From: Vibrio mediterranei
Lineage (GTDB): Bacteria > Pseudomonadota > Gammaproteobacteria > Enterobacterales > Vibrionaceae
Direction: 5' to 3'
Length of the DNA stretch: 64,000 nt
Assembly: GCF_900088415.1 (NCBI RefSeq)
Contig: NZ_FLLQ01000008.1
Location: 62,001 to 126,000, forward strand
The notes beneath the pieces were generated by a model, which saw nothing but the letters and a program-made list of their open reading frames with translations, did no database searches and was not told the origin of the DNA. A program made the position numbers and the translations under genes. Of this stretch, positions 18,953 through 29,338 are shown piece by piece (positions within the stretch are counted from its first letter, which is position 1; every line of letters starts with the position of its first letter).

Positions 18953-20035
18953 CTAACGTACTTTAAGAGTGGCTAATCCAATAAGAACTAGTACGATTGA
19001 AATAATCCAAAAACGAACAATAACACGTGGTTCCGGCCAGCCTTTCAGCTCGTAGTGGTGATGAATAGGTGCCATACGGAAAATACGCTGGCCACGCAGT
19101 TTGTATGAACCAACCTGAAGAATAACCGACAGCGTTTCCATTACAAACACGCCACCCATAATAACAAGCACGAACTCTTGACGAACCAACACCGCAATCA
19201 CACCAAGTGCACCACCAAGAGCCAGTGAGCCAACATCACCCATAAACACTTGCGCTGGATACGTGTTAAACCAAAGGAAGCCAAGGCCAGCCCCTACCAT
19301 TGCGGTACATACAACGACCAGCTCAGAGGTATATGGGATATAAGGAATATGTAAGTAGTTAGCGAAGTTTACGTTACCTGTTGCCCAAGCAATAACCGCA
19401 AAACCCGCCGCGACAAGCACTGTTGGCATAATAGCCAAGCCATCCAAGCCATCCGTTAGGTTTACAGCGTTACTTGTGCCTACAATAACAAAATAGGTGA
19501 AGACGATATAAAACAGTCCCATCTGCGGCATCACGTCTTTGAAGAACGGCACAACCAATTGAGTTGCAGCTGTATCTTGTCCATGAGCATATAAAGCGAA
19601 AGCCACGAACAGAGCAATAACTGACTGCCAAAAATACTTCCAACGAGCAATCAAACCGTCTGTGTTCTTACGAACAACTTTGCGATAATCGTCGACAAAA
19701 CCCACTGCACCGTAGCCAAGTAAAACAACCAATACAGCCCAGATATAAGGGTTGCTTAAGTCAGACCACAGCAACACTGTTAATGTAATCGCAAACAAGA
19801 TCATCACGCCGCCCATGGTTGGCGTTCCGCGCTTACTAAAGTGCGATTCAGGACCTTCGTTACGAACAACTTGACCGATTTGCAGCATTTGCAGGCGGGC
19901 AATCATTTTAGGTCCCATCCATAAGGATAACCCTAAAGCGGTTAACACACTGACTATGGCTCTGAATGACAGGTATTCAAACAGTCGAAAAAAAGAAAAG
20001 TATGGCTGTAGTAATTCCGCAAGCCAAATAATCAT
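18953..20035 (-). CDS. mraY: Phospho-MurNAc-pentapeptide translocase
   Basis: Integral membrane enzyme that transfers phospho-MurNAc-pentapeptide to undecaprenyl phosphate, making lipid I. The protein has 360 residues with about ten membrane helices. The family motifs KRGTPTMGGV, NLTDGLDGLA and the histidine-rich loop APIHHHYELKGW are present. Its start overlaps the murF stop by four bases, indicating coupling. Confidence 0.98.
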   Translation of the reverse strand: MIIWLAELLQPYFSFFRLFEYLSFRAIVSVLTALGLSLWMGPKMIARLQMLQIGQVVRNEGPESHFSKRGTPTMGGVMILFAITLTVLLWSDLSNPYIWAVLVVLLGYGAVGFVDDYRKVVRKNTDGLIARWKYFWQSVIALFVAFALYAHGQDTAATQLVVPFFKDVMPQMGLFYIVFTYFVIVGTSNAVNLTDGLDGLAIMPTVLVAAGFAVIAWATGNVNFANYLHIPYIPYTSELVVVCTAMVGAGLGFLWFNTYPAQVFMGDVGSLALGGALGVIAVLVRQEFVLVIMGGVFVMETLSVILQVGSYKLRGQRIFRMAPIHHHYELKGWPEPRVIVRFWIISIVLVLIGLATLKVR

Positions 20036-21396
20036 GTGTAAGTCTCCTTCAGTGCATTAGCAATGGTGTACATGCCTGCACTTAGTGCCCCTTTCACCAA
20101 TAAGGTATGAGAGGTCTGGTTTAGCTGTGTTAAATTGCGCTCGATATATTCAAGCATGCTGTCGTGACTCTGAAAATGCATACCACCACATAGGTCACTG
20201 ATAACCTTCGCATCTTCACCATAGGTCAAAACATGTTCAAATGCGAAAGGAGCAGCATGTTGTCCGACTTCTTTGTGAAGTGCAAGACTTTCATGCCCCA
20301 ATTCTGCCATATTACCCAGAATCAACCAGCGCTGCCCTTGCTTAAACTGTGCAAGTAAGTCAACCGCCGCTTTCATCGCAGGCACACTGGCGTTATAGCT
20401 GTCATCAATTAAGGTAATGTGCTCAGTAAGTTTTTCGACATCAACTCGACGTTTAACCTTACTTAGCGATTGCAAACCTATTTTGATTTGCTCTAAGGTC
20501 GCACCACATTGAATCGCCAAAGCACTGGCAGCAACGGCATTCGCCACATTATGCTCACCTAGCAATGACAACTGCAATTCGACATTGCCGATAGGTGTGT
20601 GCAGTGTAAATAACGGATAGCCCTCTGATGACATCGCTATGTCAGAGCCATAAAAATCGGCGTTAGTGTTTTGTTTAGAGAACGTTATAAGGTTTTTATC
20701 TTGTAAAACTTCTGACCAAATCGACTCACCTTGGCTATCGAGATTGATCAGCGCTGTCCCGTTGGCTGTGAGACCCTGGTAAATTTCACCTTTCGCAGTT
20801 TTCACGCCATCAAGAGAACCAAAGCCCTCTAGGTGCGCTTCTGCCACATTATTAACCATGGCAATATCAGGTTTCACCAGCGCCGTGGTGTAAGCAATCT
20901 CGCCAATATGATTCGCACCTAGTTCGATAACAGAAAAGTCATCTTGTGGTGTGCTGCGAAGTAATGTCAGTGGGACGCCAATATCATTATTGAAGTTGCC
21001 AGCCGTATAGAGCACTTGTCCAAGGCCAGATAAGATACTCGCCACCATCTCTTTTACTGTGGTTTTGCCACAGCTACCAGTAATGGCAAGAGTTTTTGTG
21101 CCACAACGACGATGCACTTCAGCTCCTAATAAGCCAAGTGCAACTTTACTATCTGCTACGATAACCTGCGGAATATCAATATCCAGTTGACGTTCAACAA
21201 TAAGTGCGGCGGCACCTTTATCAGCAGCTTGCTGGCAAAAATCGTGAGCATCAAAGCGCTCACCGACTAACGCAATAAACAGTGCTCCAGACTGAATCGC
21301 ACGAGTATCTGTCGTGACTTCTAGGATTTGAACCTCACCGCCACTCTGCGTACCTTCAACAATATTGGCAATGTCAGATAGTGTTAATGCAATCAT
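20032..21396 (-). CDS. murF: UDP-MurNAc-tripeptide--D-alanyl-D-alanine ligase
   Basis: Adds D-Ala-D-Ala to complete the pentapeptide. The protein has 454 residues. The ATP motif is GSCGKTTVKEMVA, and the C-terminal domain includes IDDSYNASVPAM. It overlaps both mraY and murE by four bases. The D-Ala-D-Ala ligase that supplies its substrate (ddl) is not in this cluster, so it must be encoded elsewhere. Confidence 0.98.
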   Translation of the reverse strand: MIALTLSDIANIVEGTQSGGEVQILEVTTDTRAIQSGALFIALVGERFDAHDFCQQAADKGAAALIVERQLDIDIPQVIVADSKVALGLLGAEVHRRCGTKTLAITGSCGKTTVKEMVASILSGLGQVLYTAGNFNNDIGVPLTLLRSTPQDDFSVIELGANHIGEIAYTTALVKPDIAMVNNVAEAHLEGFGSLDGVKTAKGEIYQGLTANGTALINLDSQGESIWSEVLQDKNLITFSKQNTNADFYGSDIAMSSEGYPLFTLHTPIGNVELQLSLLGEHNVANAVAASALAIQCGATLEQIKIGLQSLSKVKRRVDVEKLTEHITLIDDSYNASVPAMKAAVDLLAQFKQGQRWLILGNMAELGHESLALHKEVGQHAAPFAFEHVLTYGEDAKVISDLCGGMHFQSHDSMLEYIERNLTQLNQTSHTLLVKGALSAGMYTIANALKETYT

Positions 21397-22892
21397 AATG
21401 TAAGTCCCAATAATGTTGCGGCCGATTCTCTGTCTGAGTAATGCACCGTTTCGGTACCAACAACCTGATAGTCTTCATGACCTTTACCGGCGAGTAAAAT
21501 AATGTCCGATGCCTCAGCTTGGTTCATCGCCACCCGCGCCGCATCAAACCGTTTGTGTTCAACAATAGCAGCTTGCGGTTGGCTCATACCGGCCAACATA
21601 TCTTCGACAATAGCAGCAGGGTCTTCACTTCGAGGATTATCATCACTAAGAATAACGTGGTCAGCTAAGCGTTCAGCGATCGCCGCCATCATTGGTCGTT
21701 TACCTTTATCTCGATCACCACCGCAGCCGACAATCACCCAAAGTTTACCTTCACAATGTACTCGCAACGCCAACAGCGCTTTTTCAAGAGCATCGGGAGT
21801 GTGAGCATAGTCGACAACTATTTTAGGTTTATTGGTGGATTGGAATAGTTCCATTCTGCCAAGCACTGGTTGCAGTTTCGGCGCAGTTTGTTGCAGATGT
21901 TCGATATCAAAGCCAAGCGCTAATAACGACGCAAACGCCAACATGAGATTGCTAGCGTTAAATTGACCAATCAGTGGTGCATGCAGATTGCCTTGCCCAA
22001 AGTAACCATCGAATTCAAGTGAGATTCCGCTATCGCTGTATTCTACTGTTGTTGCCCACAGCCCTCTTTCACCTTCTTGACGTCCTTCCACAGACACCGC
22101 GATGGCATCACTTCGTTCCGTCAACCAACGGCGACCAACGACATCATCAATATTGAGAACCGCATGTTCACAATGATGGCCGGTAAACAGGAGCTTCTTC
22201 GCGGCTTCGTATCCTTCCATTGTGCCATGATAATCGAGATGATCACGGCTCAGATTGGTAAAAATACCTAACTTAAATGGCACAGCGGCAACGCGACCTT
22301 GAACTAAGCCGTGAGAAGACACTTCCATCGCTGTATAGTTCGCACCTTGCTGATCTAACTTTGCTAAGATTCGCTGTACATCAATGGCACTGCCTGTGGT
22401 GTTTTTTGCCTCTTCAAGCTGATCTAAGAAGCCATTGCCCGTCGTGCCCATAATAGCGGCTTTATCACCGAGTAAATCAATCCATTGAGCAATAAGCTGG
22501 GTGATGGTGGTTTTGCCATTCGTCCCAGTTACACCAATGACTTGTTGCTGATATTGATATAGGCGTGCCGCGATGACAGAAAGCAGCGTGTCGAGTTGGT
22601 AGAGATGGATAATTGGCACTTCACCAATATAGGTCACTTCGCCATGCTTATGCTCACTGTCTGCTTGAGCTAGCACAGACGTAGCGCCTGCTTGCACTGC
22701 TCTTTCGATAAACAGACGGCCATCGACAGTATGACCAATGATCGCGACGAAGCTATCGCCTTGTTTAATAGCCCGGCTATCTAATTCCAAATTGGAAACG
22801 ACTATGTCATCAAGTGACAAGTAGCTCACTGAGCTTTCCATTTCGCTAATCCAAGGTTTTAGCAGTTTTGCCAATGTCAAAGAGGTCAACAT
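21393..22892 (-). CDS. murE: UDP-MurNAc-tripeptide synthetase (diaminopimelate-adding)
   Basis: Adds meso-diaminopimelate, the product of the pathway that includes DapB in this window. It has the ATP motif GTNGKTTITQL and, in the C-terminal domain, DDNPRSEDP, the DNPR signature of diaminopimelate-specific MurE. A GTG at 22901 directly abuts the ftsI stop, but the ATG at 22892 has AGGTG six bases upstream, so I start there (MLTSLTLAKLL, 499 residues). Confidence 0.96.
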   Translation of the reverse strand: MLTSLTLAKLLKPWISEMESSVSYLSLDDIVVSNLELDSRAIKQGDSFVAIIGHTVDGRLFIERAVQAGATSVLAQADSEHKHGEVTYIGEVPIIHLYQLDTLLSVIAARLYQYQQQVIGVTGTNGKTTITQLIAQWIDLLGDKAAIMGTTGNGFLDQLEEAKNTTGSAIDVQRILAKLDQQGANYTAMEVSSHGLVQGRVAAVPFKLGIFTNLSRDHLDYHGTMEGYEAAKKLLFTGHHCEHAVLNIDDVVGRRWLTERSDAIAVSVEGRQEGERGLWATTVEYSDSGISLEFDGYFGQGNLHAPLIGQFNASNLMLAFASLLALGFDIEHLQQTAPKLQPVLGRMELFQSTNKPKIVVDYAHTPDALEKALLALRVHCEGKLWVIVGCGGDRDKGKRPMMAAIAERLADHVILSDDNPRSEDPAAIVEDMLAGMSQPQAAIVEHKRFDAARVAMNQAEASDIILLAGKGHEDYQVVGTETVHYSDRESAATLLGLTL

Positions 22893-22901
22893 TGTTTTCA
22901 C

Positions 22902-24638
22902 CTATTTTTGAAACTGATTTTCATCAGGTGCTACATTTAATATTTGCAGCGAGCCTTTCATAATTTCTGAGAATACTGGGCCTGCAACAGCACCACCATA
23001 ATACTGATCACCTTGTGGTTCGTTAATCACCACAACAAGCGCAATGCGAGGGTCACTCACAGGAGCAACACCCGAAGTAATTGCCACGTATTCGTCACTA
23101 TAGCCACCAGCGGCTGCTTTTCGTGATGTACCTGTTTTGGCTGCAACACGATACCCAGGAACGGCAGCACGCGTCGCTGTACCACCAGGTTGAGTTACCG
23201 CTTCTAGCATGTGTAATACTTCAACCGCGTAGTGATGGTCTATGACCTGCTTCGATAAATCTTGCTGGTTATTCTCGATAATATGCACTGGTTGATACAA
23301 CCCGCCATTACCTAATGTCGCATAGGCATGCGCTAATTGCAGTGGAGTAATCGAAATACCATAGCCGAAGGCAAGTGTAGCAATTTCAAATTGAGACCAA
23401 CGGCGACGGTTAGGGAAAATACCGGTGGTTTCACCGACTAAGTTCAACCCAGAAAGCTGGCCAAAACCGATCGAACTATACATTCCCAATAGTTCTTGCA
23501 GTGGCATTTCCAACGCAAGCTTAGCCACACCGATGTTACTGGACTTTTGAAGAATCTTCGCCAAGTTAGCCTTACCAACTTTTGAAGTATCACGAACGCG
23601 ACTCCCACCAATTTGCATGATGCCATTACCGGTATCAATCACGGTATTTTCATCGGCTACACCCGCTTCTAAAGCGGCTAACACAACAAACGGTTTAACA
23701 GTCGAACCTGGTTCCATCGCATCGGTTATCACTCGGTTACGCATGGTAAAGGATTGACGAGAGGAGCGATTATTAGGGTTGTATGATGGTGCATTGACCA
23801 TAGCCAACACACCGCCAGTCTTCACATCGATAATCACTGCACTGCCTGAGGTCGCGCGGTAATCAGCAACGGCTTGTTTTACTGCGCGATAAGCAATCGC
23901 TTGCAAACGCTGGTCAATAGTAAGTTCGAGCGGCTTACCCTCTTCGCGCTCCTCTAGAGAGATATTTTCTACGACTCGACCATAACGGTCTTTACGAATA
24001 ATGCGTTTACCCGCCTCACCTGTCAGCCATTTATCATAGCTGCGTTCCACCCCTTCGAGACCATGACCATCAATGCCAGTGACCCCAACTAAGTGCGCGC
24101 TGACTTCACCAGCAGGGTAATAGCGGCGAGATTCAGCTTTCAGTCCAACTCCCGAGAGTTTTAACTCTTTGATGTACTTTGCCATTGCAGGGCTGACTTG
24201 GCGTTGCAGATAGATAAAGCGGCGAGTTTTGTTTTTCTCAATCTTATTGATAAGGGCCTGTCGGTCAAGACCGAGTACATCCGCTAGGGCATGCCAACGG
24301 TCAAGTTTTGCCAAACCATTATCTTTAAATATCGTAGCAGGATCTGCCCATACCGCTTGAACTGGAACGCTGACCGCCAAGGGCTCGCCATTGCGATCTG
24401 AAATAATGCCGCGGGCAGAGGGAAGTGCTTTAACGCGAACCGAACGTAAATCACCTTGCTTGATTAAGTTATCCGGTTCGATAACTTGGATATAGCCGAT
24501 TCTGGCTACCAGTGCAGTGAAGATTAATAACACACAACCTAAGATGAGACGAAAGCGCCATGCAATCAGCGTTGGAGCTTCCGCAGTTTGTGTACTTTTC
24601 TTCTTGTTGGAGGGTTTTACAACTTTTTTGCCTTTCAT
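22902..24638 (-). CDS. ftsI: Septal transpeptidase PBP3 (FtsI)
   Basis: Class B penicillin-binding protein that crosslinks septal peptidoglycan. The protein has 578 residues. A basic cytoplasmic tail is followed by one membrane anchor (about residues 28-48) and a dimerisation domain. The transpeptidase domain has the active-site motif STVK (in EPGSTVKPFVVLA), SSN and KTGTS. It overlaps the ftsL stop by four bases and is followed at once by murE. Confidence 0.98.
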   Translation of the reverse strand: MKGKKVVKPSNKKKSTQTAEAPTLIAWRFRLILGCVLLIFTALVARIGYIQVIEPDNLIKQGDLRSVRVKALPSARGIISDRNGEPLAVSVPVQAVWADPATIFKDNGLAKLDRWHALADVLGLDRQALINKIEKNKTRRFIYLQRQVSPAMAKYIKELKLSGVGLKAESRRYYPAGEVSAHLVGVTGIDGHGLEGVERSYDKWLTGEAGKRIIRKDRYGRVVENISLEEREEGKPLELTIDQRLQAIAYRAVKQAVADYRATSGSAVIIDVKTGGVLAMVNAPSYNPNNRSSRQSFTMRNRVITDAMEPGSTVKPFVVLAALEAGVADENTVIDTGNGIMQIGGSRVRDTSKVGKANLAKILQKSSNIGVAKLALEMPLQELLGMYSSIGFGQLSGLNLVGETTGIFPNRRRWSQFEIATLAFGYGISITPLQLAHAYATLGNGGLYQPVHIIENNQQDLSKQVIDHHYAVEVLHMLEAVTQPGGTATRAAVPGYRVAAKTGTSRKAAAGGYSDEYVAITSGVAPVSDPRIALVVVINEPQGDQYYGGAVAGPVFSEIMKGSLQILNVAPDENQFQK

Positions 24639-24955
24639 TTCAGGGAAACCACTACTTCCTTGTCAGCATCAGGACGCTTCATATCCAGTTCTTGCTTTGC
24701 CATCGCTTGGACTCGACTATGTTCAGACAACGCATTTTCTTCAAGAAGTAAGTTGCGCCATTCATTATCAAGCCTTTCACGCTCTTGGAGCGCCACATCT
24801 TTTTGGTTTATTGCCTGGCGAGTATGGTGAGTAGCAAAGACGACCCCCATCGCTGACGCGAATATTAATAGCAGTACCATTAAAGGAACTCGACCCACCG
24901 TTATGATATCTATCCCGATGAGTTTGGCTAAGTTGTGTTTTGGCTCGTTAGACAT
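24635..24955 (-). CDS. ftsL: Cell division protein FtsL
   Basis: Small bitopic protein of the FtsQLB complex. The protein has 106 residues. A short N-terminal tail is followed by a membrane helix (about residues 23-42, VPLMVLLLIFASAMGVVFAT) and a periplasmic coiled coil rich in Glu, Arg and Leu. Position between rsmH and ftsI with a four-base overlap supports the call more than sequence, which is poorly conserved in this family. Confidence 0.95.
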   Translation of the reverse strand: MSNEPKHNLAKLIGIDIITVGRVPLMVLLLIFASAMGVVFATHHTRQAINQKDVALQERERLDNEWRNLLLEENALSEHSRVQAMAKQELDMKRPDADKEVVVSLK

Positions 24956-24966
24956 CCACTTGTCCG

Positions 24967-25917
24967 CTACAGTTTTTCTGCAACTCGAAGTACAGAGCTG
25001 CGTGATCGCGTGTTCATTTCAACTTCTTGATCGGATGGTTTAAGTGCTTTACCAATTGTTTTTAGATTTGCACTCCCCAAGGCACGAATTTGATCTTCCG
25101 TCATTGGAATACCGTGAGGCACTTGAGGGCCTCTACTTTCTTTACGCATAAAACGCTTTACCATGCGATCTTCCAACGAGTGGAAACTGATAACAGATAA
25201 ACGACCTTCTGGTGCTAGAATGCTTGCCGCTCCTTTTAGAGCAGTATCGATCTCTTCAAGTTCACTGTTGATATAGATACGAAACGCTTGGAATGAACGT
25301 GTCGCTGGGTGCTTCTTCTCTTTGAAGCTTTTTGGTGCCGCGTCAGAAATTAACTTCGCTAGCTGGCCTGTGCGAGTAAGTGGCTCTTTCTCTTCATCTT
25401 CACGATGAGCAACAATCGCTTTAGCGATTCGACGAGCGTGCTTATCTTCACCAAATTCACGAATAACCCAAGTGATATCATCTAGCTCAGCCTGAGCCAA
25501 CCATTCAGAAACCGGCATACCTGATGTTGGGTCCATGCGCATATCCAGTGGGCCATCTTTCATAAAGCTAAAACCACGTTCCGCATCATCCAGTTGTGGT
25601 GAAGAGACACCTAAGTCCAGCAACACACCGTCAACTTTACCAACTAAATCATAGCGCTCCGCATATTCTGCCATACCAGAAAACGGGCCGTGAATAATGG
25701 TGAATCGTGGGTCATCGATTTTACCCGCTTCTTCAATCGCTTGAGGATCTCGGTCAATACTATAAAGGCGACCATTTTCACCCAATTGTGAAAGAATTTG
25801 ACGACTGTGACCACCACGTCCAAACGTCCCATCGATATAGATACCGTCAGGTTTAATGGCTAAGCCATCGATAGATTCATGAAGTAGTACCGAAATGTGT
25901 TGGAATGATTCGCTCAT
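24967..25917 (-). CDS. rsmH: 16S rRNA m4C1402 methyltransferase RsmH (MraW)
   Basis: SAM-dependent N4-methyltransferase for C1402 of 16S rRNA. RsmI, encoded just upstream, adds the 2'-O-methyl group on the same nucleotide. The protein has 316 residues. The SAM-binding motif is DGTFGRGGHS, and GVLLDLGVSSPQLD follows. It is the first gene of the dcw cluster here. The repressor gene mraZ, which often precedes it, is absent from the space between rsmH and rnpB. Confidence 0.97.
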   Translation of the reverse strand: MSESFQHISVLLHESIDGLAIKPDGIYIDGTFGRGGHSRQILSQLGENGRLYSIDRDPQAIEEAGKIDDPRFTIIHGPFSGMAEYAERYDLVGKVDGVLLDLGVSSPQLDDAERGFSFMKDGPLDMRMDPTSGMPVSEWLAQAELDDITWVIREFGEDKHARRIAKAIVAHREDEEKEPLTRTGQLAKLISDAAPKSFKEKKHPATRSFQAFRIYINSELEEIDTALKGAASILAPEGRLSVISFHSLEDRMVKRFMRKESRGPQVPHGIPMTEDQIRALGSANLKTIGKALKPSDQEVEMNTRSRSSVLRVAEKL

Positions 25918-26026
25918 TGGTGATCTCGAGAGTTGCTAAAGGCAAAGTAGACAAGTGTACTGATTTCCTTCAGTAACGTCATCTGGTTAAGTTCAGCCTA
26001 ACGTAAAGATAGGTGATAAAAAAGCA

Positions 26027-26063
26027 AAAAACCCATCACAAAATCAATTTGTAATGGGTTTTT
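26027..26063 (-). terminator. Terminator after rnpB
   Basis: AACCCATcACAAA pairs with TTTGTaATGGGTT (one mismatch) around ATCAA, with a T run on each side. It lies eight bases beyond the 3' end of the RNase P RNA and separates it from rsmH. Confidence 0.88.
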
Positions 26064-26070
26064 TTATAAT

Positions 26071-26477
<407 letters not shown>

Positions 26478-26507
26478 AGGGCGCGGATTGTAGCGGAGCG
26501 CGAGCAA

Positions 26508-27371
26508 TTACTCAAGGTTTTCTAAACCCCATTTGTATAATGCGTTCTTTTTCAGGTTATAAATCTCTGCCGTCGCTGCCGCAGCTTTTTTCAATGGCAG
26601 CTCTTTAACTAAGATCGCTAAGGTTCGAGTCGCCTCGTCTGGTAGCGTGTCCGTCACGGGTTCGCGGTATCCATGAATCAATAAAACCATCTCACCGCGC
26701 TTGCGGTTTTCGTCTTCTTCAATCCATTCAACCAATTCACCTAATGGCAGGCCCTGTATGGTTTCGTAAGTCTTTGTCAGCTCACGTGCCAATACAACTT
26801 CACGCTCCGGACCAAGAACTTCAAGCATATCTGCCAACGACTCAGTGATTCGATGTGGTGACTCATAGAAAATACAGGTACGCTCTGCCTTAGCGATTTC
26901 CATAAACTTGTCTTTACGACCTTTGCTTTTTGCAGGCAAGAAACCTTCAAAGCTAAATCGATCAGATGGTAGACCTGAGGCGCTCAAGGCAGTTATTACG
27001 GCACACGCACCAGGTAATGGCACAACTTTAACGCCCGCTTGACGACATTGAGACACTAAATGGTACCCTGGATCGCTGATCAGTGGCGTACCCGCATCTG
27101 AAACCAATGCGATGGATTCGCCCGCTAACAATTTATCGACTAAAACTTGTGCTTTTTGCTGCTCATTGTGATCATGGAGCGCAAATGTCCTAGTTTGAAT
27201 ATTGAAGTGCGATAAAAGTTTACCCGTATGACGAGTATCTTCAGCAGCAATAATATCGACGCTGTTTAAGACATCGAGCGCTCTTTGTGTGATATCACCG
27301 AGATTTCCAATAGGAGTCGGTACAATAAAGAGCGTTGGTTGCTCAATATAAGTGGTTTTGTTGCTTGTCAT
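26508..27371 (-). CDS. rsmI: 16S rRNA 2'-O-ribose C1402 methyltransferase RsmI
   Basis: SAM-dependent enzyme of the tetrapyrrole methylase fold that methylates C1402 ribose of 16S rRNA, the same base as RsmH. The protein has 287 residues. Motifs are IVPTPIGNLGDIT at the N-terminus and SDAGTPLISDPGY, followed by PGACAVITALSASGLP. It is transcribed divergently from lpoA, with 62 bases between the start codons. Confidence 0.97.
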   Translation of the reverse strand: MTSNKTTYIEQPTLFIVPTPIGNLGDITQRALDVLNSVDIIAAEDTRHTGKLLSHFNIQTRTFALHDHNEQQKAQVLVDKLLAGESIALVSDAGTPLISDPGYHLVSQCRQAGVKVVPLPGACAVITALSASGLPSDRFSFEGFLPAKSKGRKDKFMEIAKAERTCIFYESPHRITESLADMLEVLGPEREVVLARELTKTYETIQGLPLGELVEWIEEDENRKRGEMVLLIHGYREPVTDTLPDEATRTLAILVKELPLKKAAAATAEIYNLKKNALYKWGLENLE

Positions 27372-27374
27372 TTG

Positions 27375-27403
27375 TTTACCAGCACTTCAACGATTAATAT
27401 AAT
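27375..27403 (+). promoter_or_regulatory. Sigma70 promoter of lpoA
   Basis: TTTACC (27375-27380), a 17-base spacer and a perfect TATAAT (27398-27403), ending 30 bases before the lpoA ATG. It probably drives lpoA-yraN-diaA-dolP. Confidence 0.7.
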
Positions 27404-27433
27404 GATTTTACACGAATAGTGATTAAAGAGCTC

Positions 27434-29338
27434 ATGGCAATGATGAACCCAAAGAGAAATAGTGTAACACGCCTACTGACTCCAATTGCATTGGCTTTGT
27501 CCATTGCCGCTTGTTCTACTCAGCCAAGCGCCCCAACGAGTGTTGATATCACCCTTGCTCCAACCGCATCTTCTGAAACGTACTTAATGCGTGCCGATGC
27601 CGATCAAGGTGGTTTTGCTAATGAATGGCTAATTCTAGCGTTCAAAGCATCGATTCAAGAAGGCAACTACGAACAAGCTAAGCGACTTTCTAATCGTCTA
27701 GCCAAACAAAACCTAACCGTTATTCAGCAAGCAGAATGGCAGTTAGCTCGTGCCGAGCTTAACCTAGCGCAAGGCAATGCACAGGATGCGTATCTACAAC
27801 TGAACTTCCCTGCGGAATGGCCTCTTGCCCAACAGCAATGGCAACGTTACTACGAGTTAAGAGCGCAAAGTCTGGCCCAATTAGGCCGCTACTTTGAGGC
27901 TAGCCGAGAATTGATTGCCATGTCAGGTTTCGCTCCACGCGAAGAGCAGCAAGGCATCAATGATGAGATTTGGAATAACCTCAACCAGTATTCTGCTGAG
28001 CAGCTTTCAACCCTAGTCGCAGAACCTAAAGAAGAAGTTCTTGATGGCTGGTTACAGCTTGCAACTTATATGAAAGCACTAGGTGGTAGCCTTCCACAGC
28101 TACAAAATACCTTAAAGAACTGGTTGGCCGAGAACCCAGACCATCCCGCTGCTGAATATACCCCGCAAAGTATCTTAGACATTTTAAGTTTAGAGATCAC
28201 GACGCCTCACAGCACTGCACTGTTGCTTCCATTAACGGGCAAATATGCGAAACAAGCGCAGCTGGTTCGTGATGGGTTTATGATGGCAATGATGGACGAT
28301 GAGCAGCGCAACCCAGAAGCGATTTTTACCGTTATCGATACTAATGAAACAGCTCCAGCAGATATCAAGGCACAACTAATTGCCAATGAAGTGGACTTCA
28401 TTGTTGGCCCACTTATCAAAGAAAACGTTGAGAAACTGCAGCAAGCACAAAAACAATCTGAAACGCCAATTCCAGCACTCGCACTCAATATTCCTAGCGA
28501 GTTAGAGCCATCACAAATGATGTGTTACCTAACGCTTTCCCCAGAGCAAGAAGTGGCGCAAGCCGCTGCTCATCTTTCTGAAGGTAACTATGAGTATCCT
28601 CTAGTCCTAGCACCAAGAGGCAACCTCGGTGACCGCGTAGTGAAAGCATTTGAAGAAGAGTGGGCAAAAGTCAGTGACAACAAAGTGGCTATTGCACAAT
28701 ATGGAAATCGCGCTCAGCTGCAAAAAACCATCAATAATGTATTCGGTCTTCAGCAAAGTCAGCAACGCATTGCCCAGATGGAAGCGTTGACAGGCATGAA
28801 GCTAGAGAATCAACCACGTAGCCGCCGTGATATTGACTCTGTTTACATTGTTGCTAACAGTGCAGATCTGACGTTGATCAAACCGTTTATTGAAGTGGCG
28901 ATTAACCCAGATGCGAAGCAACCTCAATTGTTTGCTGATTCACACAGCCACACTAGTAAACGTCAATACGAGGATCTCACTGGCGTAGTCTACAGTGATA
29001 TCCCTCTGCTGATTGACCAAGATCCTCAGCTTGACGCACAAATGACCAAGTTCTGGCCGAAGAGCTCGAATGCAGAGAAACGTCTGCAAGCATTGGGAAT
29101 GGATGCTTACTCATTAACTAAAGAGTTACCGCAGTTAAAAGCCGTTCAAGGTTATTCTGTAGATGGCCAAACTGGCACATTGAGCGTTGATTCTGACTGT
29201 GTTGTACAGCGCCAAATTTCATGGGGTGTATATGGTCAAAAGCCAACTCAAGTAACGGAAGCCTCTGAGACACAAGCGCCTAACACGGAAGAAGGTACGG
29301 ATGGCACTGCTACCGTGGAACAACCGATCAGCCAATAA
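27434..29338 (+). CDS. lpoA: Outer-membrane lipoprotein LpoA, activator of PBP1a
   Basis: Spans the periplasm from the outer membrane to stimulate the transpeptidase of PBP1a. An N-terminal lipoprotein signal ends at LSIAAC, giving a lipid-modified Cys. It has an N-terminal TPR-like helical domain (residues about 50-240) and a C-terminal domain of periplasmic-binding-protein fold (starting near STALLLPLTGKYAKQAQ). A GTG at 27419 is also in frame, but ATG 27434 (MAMMNPKRNS, 634 residues) has AAAGAG upstream. Further ATGs at 27440 and 27443 are possible. It shares its transcript with yraN, diaA and dolP, the usual neighbours. Confidence 0.95.
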   Translation: MAMMNPKRNSVTRLLTPIALALSIAACSTQPSAPTSVDITLAPTASSETYLMRADADQGGFANEWLILAFKASIQEGNYEQAKRLSNRLAKQNLTVIQQAEWQLARAELNLAQGNAQDAYLQLNFPAEWPLAQQQWQRYYELRAQSLAQLGRYFEASRELIAMSGFAPREEQQGINDEIWNNLNQYSAEQLSTLVAEPKEEVLDGWLQLATYMKALGGSLPQLQNTLKNWLAENPDHPAAEYTPQSILDILSLEITTPHSTALLLPLTGKYAKQAQLVRDGFMMAMMDDEQRNPEAIFTVIDTNETAPADIKAQLIANEVDFIVGPLIKENVEKLQQAQKQSETPIPALALNIPSELEPSQMMCYLTLSPEQEVAQAAAHLSEGNYEYPLVLAPRGNLGDRVVKAFEEEWAKVSDNKVAIAQYGNRAQLQKTINNVFGLQQSQQRIAQMEALTGMKLENQPRSRRDIDSVYIVANSADLTLIKPFIEVAINPDAKQPQLFADSHSHTSKRQYEDLTGVVYSDIPLLIDQDPQLDAQMTKFWPKSSNAEKRLQALGMDAYSLTKELPQLKAVQGYSVDGQTGTLSVDSDCVVQRQISWGVYGQKPTQVTEASETQAPNTEEGTDGTATVEQPISQ